DNA from: Allobosea sp. 47.2.35
GTDB lineage: Bacteria > Pseudomonadota > Alphaproteobacteria > Rhizobiales > Beijerinckiaceae
Length of the DNA: 64,000 nt
NCBI RefSeq assembly: GCF_024655635.1
Contig: NZ_JANLGI010000008.1
Coordinates: 124,001-188,000, forward strand
Direction: 5' to 3'
The notes under the pieces are model-generated. The model was not told the DNA's origin. It saw only the letters and a list, made by a program, of their open reading frames with translations, and ran no database searches. This document shows, piece after piece, positions 18,312 to 25,765 of the stretch (position 1 is its first letter; each line of letters starts with the position of its first letter). The translations under genes were made by a program, and so were the position numbers.

Positions 18312-19061
18312 GTGTCAAGCGGCCATCCATCCGCAAAGCAGGCTGACGAAGCTATCGACGCGGCCAGAATGGCCGTTAGCGCAACCACTGGCTCAAATGA
18401 ACCGCAAGCTGCAACCTCCGGCTTCAGCTTGCCGGAAGCGATGCGAGCCGAACTGGAAGCCGCGCCGAAACTGTCGCGCTCGGAGATGACCCGCCGAAAA
18501 CTGATGATCGCGGCGGCGGAACTGATTCAGGATTCGGGCTTCGGTGGGCTCAAGGTCGCCGATGTCTGCAAGCGCGCCGATTTCGCCCACGGCACCTTCT
18601 ACCTGCACTGGAAGGACAAGCGCGGCGTCGCCCATGACGTGCTGACAGCCTTCATGGAAGCGATCCGCGCGCACCGGCCGCAGCGCCAGCCCGGCCAGAG
18701 CTTCTATCAGCGGCTCGTCGTCGGGCATCTCTATTATATCGACCTCTACCGCCGGAATATCGGCCTGATGCGCTGCCAAGGGCAGCTTGCCGACGAACTG
18801 GACGAGTTCGCTGCAATCGGCCTGAAAGCCAATCTCGCGCTGGCCCATCGCGTCCTGCGCGCGGCGGAGCGCGAGGAGCCCTCGCTGGCGGCGCAGCCGA
18901 TCCCCCAGCGCCTCGCGACGGCGCTGGGCTGCATCGCCATGGTCGACAAGCTGCTGCACGAGGTCTTCGCGCGGGGCCTGGCCCTCGGCCTCGGCGATGA
19001 CGAATTCGCCGGGACGCTCTCGCTGAGCTGGCATCGCGCCCTGCTCGGTCGCGATCCGTGA
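18312..19061 (+). CDS. TetR-family transcriptional regulator
   Basis: 249 residues with a disordered N-terminal tail of about 55 residues, then a TetR helix-turn-helix (RRKLMIAAAELIQDSGFGGL through KRADFAHGTFYLHWKDK) and an all-helical ligand-binding domain. GTG at 18312 is chosen for its GGAG site seven bases upstream; ATG at 18369 is the alternative and would shorten the tail. Divergent from the importer/acyl-CoA ligase operon and presumably its repressor. Its inducer is probably the imported acid or its CoA ester. Confidence 0.88.
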   Translation: MSSGHPSAKQADEAIDAARMAVSATTGSNEPQAATSGFSLPEAMRAELEAAPKLSRSEMTRRKLMIAAAELIQDSGFGGLKVADVCKRADFAHGTFYLHWKDKRGVAHDVLTAFMEAIRAHRPQRQPGQSFYQRLVVGHLYYIDLYRRNIGLMRCQGQLADELDEFAAIGLKANLALAHRVLRAAEREEPSLAAQPIPQRLATALGCIAMVDKLLHEVFARGLALGLGDDEFAGTLSLSWHRALLGRDP

Positions 19062-19068
19062 CCGCGTT

Positions 19069-19416
19069 CTAGGAACGCTTCCGGCAGAGAGCGGCTTCGA
19101 CCTTCGTCGCGTTGCGGACGATGCGCGTCGCGATCACCGGCGGCTTCCGGCTTTCATCGATCTCGCCGGCGAAGACGATCGTGCCGTAGTAGCTGCCACT
19201 GACATCCGCCACGCGCTTGCGCTCAGCGACGGTCAGTTGCTCCAGCGAAGCTTCCGTGCCGGGCAGGCGCCGGTTGGAGGGCAGCAGCAGGACGTCGCGG
19301 GCCGGGCACGGCGCCCGGAAGCAGCGGATGCCGTTGTCGCAGGTCACGAACAGGGTTTCGGCCTGAACGGATTGCAAGTGGAGGCCAAGCAGGACTGTTG
19401 CCGCTACGATCTTCAT
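19069..19416 (-). CDS. Small secreted hypothetical protein with a Cys motif
   Basis: 115 residues. The ATG at 19416 gives a clean signal peptide (MKIVAATVLLGLHLQSVQA); upstream in-frame codons add only non-signal sequence. The mature protein starts with a cysteine cluster, CDNGIRCFRAPCPARD, and has another cysteine four residues from the end, so two disulphides are possible. I do not recognise a function. Convergent with the TetR gene (7-bp gap) and not obviously part of either neighbouring operon. Confidence 0.7.
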   Translation of the reverse strand: MKIVAATVLLGLHLQSVQAETLFVTCDNGIRCFRAPCPARDVLLLPSNRRLPGTEASLEQLTVAERKRVADVSGSYYGTIVFAGEIDESRKPPVIATRIVRNATKVEAALCRKRS

Positions 19417-19445
19417 GGGCCCGCATAATCCCATCCGGCGCGGCA

Positions 19446-19475
19446 CCCGGCATCGTCCATACGGATGACGCCGGG
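19446..19475 (-). terminator. Hairpin after the polysaccharide operon
   Basis: Inverted repeat with outer arms CCCGGC/GCCGGG and an inner paired segment (one mismatch, one wobble) closed by a four-base loop. It lies 13 bases downstream of the GSCFA gene stop, at the end of the ten-gene minus-strand block. No T-run follows, so it may stabilise the transcript end rather than terminate by itself. Confidence 0.4.
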
Positions 19476-19488
19476 CCTGCGGTCGCGC

Positions 19489-20523
19489 TCAGGCCGCCCG
19501 CGGCTGCTCCTGCGGCGCGAGATAGGCGCCCTGGAAGGTCTCCATCACATGCCCGACCATGTCGCGCGCGACATGGAGCTGGTCGTCCTGGAAGGCGAGC
19601 GCGCGGGGCGAGTTGAGCACGATCTCGTAGCTCGGGAAGTAGTCGACGAAGTCGTGGCGCCGGAACAATTCCTCCGCCACGGCCCGCAGCACGGATTTCG
19701 AGGCGCTGTTGGCGACGATGACATCGGCATCCTTGAAGGTCGCGCCGAACGGCACCGGCGAGACCGTGACGACGAAGCGCATCTCCGGGTGGCAGTGCTC
19801 GCGGATCAGCCCGATGATGTCGAGCATGTCGGCCAGCGTCGCGTCATAGCCGTAATCGACGAAGCGGAAGCGCTCCGGCATGCGCTGCAGCCAGACCGGG
19901 CCGGGATGGGCATTCATGGCGATGCCCGTCTCGGCGTCGAGCCAGGTCTCGGTCAGCCCCAGCGTGAAGAAGCAGACGCGCGCCTGCCTGATCTGCGCGG
20001 TCGCGGCGGTGAGGCGCTGGCGGTTGGCGAGCGCGGTCTCGCGATCGAGCAGCCTGAGGCCGCTGGCCTGCGGATCGAACCATTGCCCGGGCGCAAGCTC
20101 GATCAGCCCCTCGTCCGGGTAGCTCTCTCCGAGCAGGACGCGCTTGATCTCATGCGTCATCGAGCGCACCGAGTACTTGTTCAGCGCGCCCCGGCTGAGC
20201 TGGCCGCGATCGGCCCCGCCGCCGCGCCCGTTCTCCTCGTTCCAGCTCTCGAAATGCTCGGCCGGCACGCCATGGCCTTCGAGCAGCAGCGGCAGGCCGC
20301 GCATCATCAGGATGTTCTCGACCTCGCGCGCAAAACACGAACCCATGGTGAAGATCGGCTCGGATGGATCGAGCTTGAACTTCGACTTGTGCTCCACAGC
20401 GACATAGTCGCCCGTGGTCAGGCGTTCCTTGGCCATCTTCTCTGGCTTGCCCGAGGTCCAGCCGCGCACGGGATTGCCGCGCATGATCGAAAGGGCCGTG
20501 CCCGCATCGTACTCGATCTTCAT
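19489..20523 (-). CDS. GSCFA-domain protein
   Basis: 344-residue cytosolic protein with the name-giving block FTMGSCFARE near residue 50 and a long SGNH-hydrolase-like domain (FFTLGLTETW, FVVTVSPVPF). The GSCFA family is related to SGNH/GDSL esterases and is often found in surface-polysaccharide loci, where acyl-ester transfer or removal on the glycan is suspected. The ATG at 20523 has a CAGGAGA site. Last gene of the polysaccharide block, 83 bases after the pyruvyltransferase gene. Confidence 0.82.
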   Translation of the reverse strand: MKIEYDAGTALSIMRGNPVRGWTSGKPEKMAKERLTTGDYVAVEHKSKFKLDPSEPIFTMGSCFAREVENILMMRGLPLLLEGHGVPAEHFESWNEENGRGGGADRGQLSRGALNKYSVRSMTHEIKRVLLGESYPDEGLIELAPGQWFDPQASGLRLLDRETALANRQRLTAATAQIRQARVCFFTLGLTETWLDAETGIAMNAHPGPVWLQRMPERFRFVDYGYDATLADMLDIIGLIREHCHPEMRFVVTVSPVPFGATFKDADVIVANSASKSVLRAVAEELFRRHDFVDYFPSYEIVLNSPRALAFQDDQLHVARDMVGHVMETFQGAYLAPQEQPRAA

Positions 20524-20606
20524 GATCGTCTCCTGGTTCGTGGAAGCCGATAGCCGGAAGGCCTTCGCGCCTCTGCGAGGGCCGGTCATGGGTCCGGGCT
20601 GGCCCT

Positions 20607-22064
20607 TCACATCCGGTTGGGGATGCCGTTCCGGTCGAGGAAGCCGCGCATCCGGTCGTAGGATCCGGCATAGCTCTTCGCGAGGCCGTTCAGCGCCGCC
20701 TCCTGATAGACCGCGCGCCACCCGCCCTCGGCCAACGCCGCCTCCGGCACGACCGGGATCTTCAGCGTCTCGGCCAGTTCCTGGCTGCGCGTGTCATAGG
20801 CGACGAGCACGCCGGGCACGCCATGCGCCACCGCCGGCAGCACGCCATGGACGCGATAGCCCACGGCGAGGTCCTGCGAGCGGGCGAAGGCGTCGTAATG
20901 CTCGACATCGAAGAACGAGAAGAGCTGCTTCTCGTAGATCCGGCGCATCGCGGCATCCTCCGCCCCGTTCCACCAGCCGGTCCGGGTGAATTCGGCGACG
21001 GCCTTCTCCTTCGCGGCGGGATCGCGCAGGAAGAAGGCCTTCTCCTCCTGCTCGCCATGCGAGGACATCACCATCTCGCTTTGGGCATCGACCTTGAGCA
21101 GCGCGGCCTTCTGGTTGCGCAGATAGGCTTCCGGGTCGGCGGTATAGCTCTTGTCGGCTTCACGACGCAGGCTGAACGCGACCTTGCGGATGTCCCGTTG
21201 GTCGGGGACACGGATCCTGAGGTCGCGATTGCGGGTGCGGAAGATCGAGGGGCAGCCGACGACCTCGACATTGCGAATGCCGTTCTGCCTGAGCGTCTCG
21301 GCGCTGAAGGCGCCGCGCACGCCGATGGCGGCAGAACGCTCCGCCACGATCGACCAGAAGCGCTTCGAGGCTTCGGGGAGTTCGATCCGACGGTTCTGGC
21401 TCGCCTGCGCACCGACGCCGATGGCGTAGACCGGCAGCTTGACCTTCTCCAGCACCTCGACCGCACGGAACCACTCCATGCTCTCATGGATGAAGTTCGA
21501 GCCGCGCACGAAGACGAAGTCGAACTCGCTGGCATAGCGCGCGATGTCGGCATCGGTCGGCGACATGATCTTCATCGGCTCCAGATGCGCGTAATCGAGG
21601 AGCTTCAGCGTCGAGTCGTAGACGATCATGTCCCCGATATTGAAGTAGTCGCTGAGCAGCTTCTCCATCGGCGCGCGGTACCAGCGCACCTTGTCGTGGT
21701 CGTAGACCTCGCCCGCCGGATAGATCACCAGCGCCCGCAGAGCCTTGGTCTTCGAGACCGGCCGCAATTCCGAGCCGGGCGCGAGCGCGCCGGTGCGCGC
21801 ATCCGCCACCGCGATGGAGCGCAGACGCGTCTCCGGCAGGGCCGGCAGCGGGATGGCGATCTCGGCCACCGTTGCATCGCCGGTGACGAGCGCGCCCGGG
21901 TTGATCGTGGCGTAGTCCTGCCCGTCAAGCAGCAGGCGCAGCGACGGCCAGCTCCCGCCAGGCTCGCGGGCGACGAGTACGACGACCTCTTGCGTCGTAG
22001 CGCGCAGGATCTTCATGGTCTGCACGGCTTGGCTGGCCGGAAGTGGATGGGCGGGCGCATTCAT
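20607..22064 (-). CDS. Polysaccharide pyruvyltransferase-family protein A
   Basis: 485 residues. The first ~105 form an extra beta-rich domain; a polysaccharide pyruvyltransferase (WcaK/CsaB-type) domain follows, from IYPAGEVYDHDKVRWYR to the end. Blocks shared with the second pyruvyltransferase of this locus are NIGD..V.DS.LKLL, FVRGSNFIHE, GVRGAFSAETL, VVGCPS and the late GYRVHG. Family members use phosphoenolpyruvate to put a ketal pyruvate on a sugar. Overlaps the upstream Asp-box gene by four bases. The N-terminal extension distinguishes it from its paralogue. Confidence 0.85.
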   Translation of the reverse strand: MNAPAHPLPASQAVQTMKILRATTQEVVVLVAREPGGSWPSLRLLLDGQDYATINPGALVTGDATVAEIAIPLPALPETRLRSIAVADARTGALAPGSELRPVSKTKALRALVIYPAGEVYDHDKVRWYRAPMEKLLSDYFNIGDMIVYDSTLKLLDYAHLEPMKIMSPTDADIARYASEFDFVFVRGSNFIHESMEWFRAVEVLEKVKLPVYAIGVGAQASQNRRIELPEASKRFWSIVAERSAAIGVRGAFSAETLRQNGIRNVEVVGCPSIFRTRNRDLRIRVPDQRDIRKVAFSLRREADKSYTADPEAYLRNQKAALLKVDAQSEMVMSSHGEQEEKAFFLRDPAAKEKAVAEFTRTGWWNGAEDAAMRRIYEKQLFSFFDVEHYDAFARSQDLAVGYRVHGVLPAVAHGVPGVLVAYDTRSQELAETLKIPVVPEAALAEGGWRAVYQEAALNGLAKSYAGSYDRMRGFLDRNGIPNRM

Positions 22065-23233
22065 GGATTGTCCTTCACGATGCGGATTTTGATGCGGACG
22101 AGATCGCGCTGCGGGCCGATCTTGCAGTCGGCGACATGCATCTTGGTCATGAACAGAAAGGGCTGGTCGCCCGTGGTCTCGAAATTGCGCGAGGGTGAGG
22201 CCGGGTCAGCCACGGCGCCATAGCCGTAGCGGTCGCGGTCGCCGCAATCCTTGCTCCACATCGTCGGATGCGTGACGAGCGTCTGCAGCGGCGACCAAGT
22301 CACGAGGTCCTTCGACCAGCTATAGGCGACGCGTCCGCCGGAGACGCCCTGCCTGGGGTCGGGGCCGAGATGGAAGATCGCGAGCCATTGCCCGCTCGCC
22401 TCGTGCCGCGTGACCGAGCCGACCGTCGTCGGCAGGTGCCTGAGCGGCTGGCACGGCCGTGCCTGGCTCAGGTCGTCGCGATAGGGATCGACCGCCGGAA
22501 TCGTGAAATCCTGCCCGTCGAAGGCGCGCCACGCCGTCGCGTCCTTGATATCCGTCGAACGGAACAGGCAGACGCCGTTCTTCTGGCCCTCGCCGCCCGT
22601 CGTCGCGATCAGCGCGTACCAGACGCCGTCCTTCTCGACGATATTCGAGGGGTTGAAGAAGCCGCGATGCCGACCCTGTCCGACATCCTGTTTGTAAGGC
22701 GGCGCCGCCACCAAGGGTCGCGGCTCGTCGGTCCTGAAACTACGGCCGCCATCGTTCGAGCGGGCGGCGGTCACGACATTGTACCAGCAGCTCATCGCCT
22801 CCTTGAAGCGGCAGGCGCCGGGGTGCTTATCGGCATGGTACTCGGCATGGATCAGCGCCTCGACATGGCGCCCATCGCCTGTCCAGGTCGCGGCGATCCA
22901 GCTCTTGTCGCTGAAGGCGCTGGGATCGGCGCTGTTCTTCGCCTCGAAGGAAACCGCGCAGCTCTTGCGGATGGAGGCGAGGTCGCGGCCGATCAGCGGG
23001 CGGTTGCGGTAATGGCTGGCGAAGGCGACGACCTCGCCCTTGTCGTCGCGGAAAGCGCGCAGCGGTGCGTCCGGCAGGTCCCATTGCTCGCAACGCTCGC
23101 GCGCCCAGGACACCACCGTCTCCTCCTGCGCGTCGGGCGCGAGCTCGAGCCGATAGCCCTGCGCCATCGCGGGCACTGCCAGCAGCAGGCAGGCCGCCGA
23201 CAGCGCCCCACGCAGGATGCGGGCGGCCCTCAT
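22061..23233 (-). CDS. Secreted Asp-box/sialidase-like beta-propeller protein
   Basis: 390 residues with a signal peptide (hydrophobic stretch ILRGALSAACLLLAVPAMAQ). The mature part resembles five-bladed glycoside-hydrolase or sialidase-type propellers: an Asp-box SNDGGRSF near residue 165, GFFNPSNIVEKDGVWYALI, and SWSKDLVTWSPLQTL. Catalytic residues cannot be assigned with confidence. It lies between the two pyruvyltransferase genes, overlapping each by four bases, so it is made with them and probably acts in the periplasm on the same glycan. Could equally be a non-catalytic glycan-binding protein. Confidence 0.65.
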   Translation of the reverse strand: MRAARILRGALSAACLLLAVPAMAQGYRLELAPDAQEETVVSWARERCEQWDLPDAPLRAFRDDKGEVVAFASHYRNRPLIGRDLASIRKSCAVSFEAKNSADPSAFSDKSWIAATWTGDGRHVEALIHAEYHADKHPGACRFKEAMSCWYNVVTAARSNDGGRSFRTDEPRPLVAAPPYKQDVGQGRHRGFFNPSNIVEKDGVWYALIATTGGEGQKNGVCLFRSTDIKDATAWRAFDGQDFTIPAVDPYRDDLSQARPCQPLRHLPTTVGSVTRHEASGQWLAIFHLGPDPRQGVSGGRVAYSWSKDLVTWSPLQTLVTHPTMWSKDCGDRDRYGYGAVADPASPSRNFETTGDQPFLFMTKMHVADCKIGPQRDLVRIKIRIVKDNP

Positions 23234-24426
23234 GCCACCTTCCTTTCCGGCGCGGGCGCCTCCTGAGCAACCGCAGCCCGCCTGACCATCTTGTGGTCGA
23301 CCTTGTTCTCGCTGAGGAAGGCGCTCATCGCGCTATAGACCTGCCCGTAGGCCGCGTTGAAGCGGTCGAAGCGCGCCTGCTCCCAATACTCCTCCAGCCT
23401 GAAATCCTGGCCGGCGAAAACGTCGACGCTCGGAATCTTGAACGTATCCGCGAACTCGACCGTGCGGCTGTCATAGGTGAAGTAGATCGAGGGCGTGCCG
23501 TTCGCGAGCGCCATCAGGTTGCCGTGCAGACGGTAGCCAAGCACGAGGTCGAGCCCGCGCACCAGCCGCTCATATTCCGCGACCACGTCGGAATAGAACA
23601 TCCGGGTCTGGTAGAGCCGCTCGACCTGCTCGTCGAGATACCAGTTATTGGCCCATTCGTTCGCACGCAGCGCCGTCATCGCCTGTGCCTGCTGGTCGAT
23701 GGTGCCGAGCGCGAGCTTCTTTTCCTCGACCTCGCCCTGCGACATCAGCGTGACCTCGAAACGGTCCGCCATCGCCTTCACCAGCGAGCGGTGGAAGGTG
23801 AGGTAGCGCTTGATGTCCTGGGCATAGGTCTTCGAGACCTCGCGCCGCAGCGTGACGCCGGCGGTCTTGACCTGCTCCAGGGGCGGCAGCCGGATGGCGA
23901 GGTTGGGATCGTTGTTCCGGAACGCCGTCGGGCAGCCGATGATGCGGACATTCCTGATGCCGAGATCGTTCAGCACCTCCGCGGAGTAGGTGCCGCGCAC
24001 GCCGAGCGACGCCGTCGAATCTGCAATGAGCTTGAGCACCGTCTTGGTGTCCTCGCTCAATTCCAGCTTGCCGCTGACCGGAGCCTGCGCGCCGATGCCG
24101 AAGGCGATCACCGGAATTTTAAGCCGGCGCAGCACTTCGGCGGCCTTCGACCAGTTCATCTGCGCATGGACATAGTTCGAGCCGCGCAGGAAGACGTAGT
24201 CGTATTCGGCATTGAGCCGGTCGATCATCGCGGGATCGACGCGATCGATTGGCAACTCGTCGAGCTTCTCGAAATTGAGCAGCTTCAGCGAGGAATCGAA
24301 GACGAAGGCATCGCCGATATTGTGATAGTGCTCGATATGGCTCTGCAGATCGGCATGGCGATACCAGCGGACATTGTCGTGGTCATAGACCTCCCCGGAG
24401 GGGCTGATGACGAGGATGCGGGCCAT
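23230..24426 (-). CDS. Polysaccharide pyruvyltransferase-family protein B
   Basis: 398-residue pyruvyltransferase-domain protein starting directly with MARILVISPSGEVYDHDN; no N-terminal extension. It shares long blocks with the protein encoded at 20607-22064 (GEVYDHD, NIGDAFVFDSSLKLLNF, FLRGSNYVH, GVRGTYSAEVL, GCPTAF, GYRLHGNL), so the two are diverged duplicates. The paralogue pair, each complete, suggests two pyruvylation positions or a heteromeric enzyme. Pyruvylated galactose is known in Sinorhizobium galactoglucan, which fits the locus. 32 bases downstream of the GT4 gene. Confidence 0.87.
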   Translation of the reverse strand: MARILVISPSGEVYDHDNVRWYRHADLQSHIEHYHNIGDAFVFDSSLKLLNFEKLDELPIDRVDPAMIDRLNAEYDYVFLRGSNYVHAQMNWSKAAEVLRRLKIPVIAFGIGAQAPVSGKLELSEDTKTVLKLIADSTASLGVRGTYSAEVLNDLGIRNVRIIGCPTAFRNNDPNLAIRLPPLEQVKTAGVTLRREVSKTYAQDIKRYLTFHRSLVKAMADRFEVTLMSQGEVEEKKLALGTIDQQAQAMTALRANEWANNWYLDEQVERLYQTRMFYSDVVAEYERLVRGLDLVLGYRLHGNLMALANGTPSIYFTYDSRTVEFADTFKIPSVDVFAGQDFRLEEYWEQARFDRFNAAYGQVYSAMSAFLSENKVDHKMVRRAAVAQEAPAPERKVA

Positions 24427-24458
24427 GGTCGGGTCTCCCCTGTTGTTTCGTTATGGTT

Positions 24459-25763
24459 TCAGGCGATCATCGCGGCAGGGTCCTGCCGCGCGGGGACAGG
24501 CTTGCTGCGCTCGACGAGGAGGCGGCGGTAGAGGTCGAGATGCGAGCCCGCGCATTCGCGATGGCTCATCGGCCGCTTGATGCCGCCGCGCAGCCGCTCC
24601 CAAAGACCGGGCTCGGTCAGCGCGCGCGTCATGCAGTCGACGAGGTCTTCCGGGCTGCCGGGCCGGAAATGCAGGCCGTCGACCTCGTCGGTGATCTTCT
24701 CAGCCATGCCGCCGAGATTGCTCGCCAGGATCGGGCGGCCGTGGAAGAACGCCTCCTGGATCACGATCGGCGAGTTCTCCCACCAGACCGACGGCATCAC
24801 CATCCAGTCGACCGAACGCATCAGGTTCGGCATCTCGCGGTTCTGGAAGGCGCCGCAGAAGCGCACGCGCCGGCCGGCCGCCTCGACCAGCTTGGCGAAC
24901 TTGTCCTGATAGGCCTGTGGCTGCCGCTCCAGATTGCCGCCATAGACCAGCAGGATCGAATCCTCGCCCCAGACCTTCTCCGGAATACGCGTCACCGCGT
25001 CGATCAGCACATCGGCGCCCTTGTAGGGCGTGAGCTGACCGAAATAAGCGAAGCGCGAACGCCGTCCCTTGCCGTCCGGCAACGGGCGTGGCGGCGCGGC
25101 ACCCGCCACGTCGATGCCGTTCTCGATCACCGAGAAGCGCTCCTCGGCGAGGCCCCAGTCGACATAGCGATCGACGAGAAAGCGGCTCGGCGAGACGAAA
25201 TGGTCGGCCAGCCCCAGCATGCCCTTGATGAAGGTCTCGCGCGCCAGGAAGCGGGCGGGCGAGATGTCCGGGAAGCAGGCGTTGCAATCGGTCGGTGAGG
25301 CCCGGTAGCAGAGCTTGAAGGCGCCGGTCTTCACCATCTGGCCGTGGTGGTGGCAGATCGAGAGGTATTCGTGGAAGGTCACCACGATCAGCGCGTCCGG
25401 CAGCGCGTCACGCACCGCGAACAGGCATTCGAGCCCGAGCCCGATGAAATGGTGAAAATGCACCACGTCGGGCTTCAGGTCGTTCAGCACGCGCACGAAA
25501 TCGCGGTCGATCTCCTCCGTTGCCCGGTTCGAGATCAGGAAGTGGTCGTAATCCTCGGCGTAGTAGAGCAGTTCGCCGCCGCGCTGGCGCAGGCTCATCA
25601 AGGCCGTGCCGGCATGGCGCGGCGTCGGCGCGCCGACGCGGGCAAGGAAATGGGAATCGACGCCCTCGCCGGCCTGCAAGCCCTTGTGCAGGTTGTAGGA
25701 CGCCACTTCCGCCCCGCCGAGCGAGAGCGAAGGATGGCCGTGCGATATCACGAGAACCCGCAT
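24459..25763 (-). CDS. GT4-family glycosyltransferase
   Basis: 434 residues, GT-B fold. The N-lobe begins MRVLVISHGHPSLSLGGAE with the glycine loop for the acceptor side. The C-lobe has FAYFGQLTPYKGADVLIDA and the GT4 donor motif around MPSVWWENSPIVIQEAF followed by GRPILASNLGGMAE. A cysteine group (CYRASPTDCNACF, plus CHHH before it) precedes the inter-lobe region and recurs in the second GT4 of the operon; it may bind a metal. Start ATG 25763. Two bases separate it from the 733-residue gene upstream. Confidence 0.9.
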   Translation of the reverse strand: MRVLVISHGHPSLSLGGAEVASYNLHKGLQAGEGVDSHFLARVGAPTPRHAGTALMSLRQRGGELLYYAEDYDHFLISNRATEEIDRDFVRVLNDLKPDVVHFHHFIGLGLECLFAVRDALPDALIVVTFHEYLSICHHHGQMVKTGAFKLCYRASPTDCNACFPDISPARFLARETFIKGMLGLADHFVSPSRFLVDRYVDWGLAEERFSVIENGIDVAGAAPPRPLPDGKGRRSRFAYFGQLTPYKGADVLIDAVTRIPEKVWGEDSILLVYGGNLERQPQAYQDKFAKLVEAAGRRVRFCGAFQNREMPNLMRSVDWMVMPSVWWENSPIVIQEAFFHGRPILASNLGGMAEKITDEVDGLHFRPGSPEDLVDCMTRALTEPGLWERLRGGIKRPMSHRECAGSHLDLYRRLLVERSKPVPARQDPAAMIA

Positions 25764-25765
25764 CC

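Noticed and set aside
18262..18336. Upstream extension of the PotA-like ATPase
   Set aside because: It would cross the palindromic operator and overlap the divergent TetR gene; the protein family starts near the ATG at 18261.
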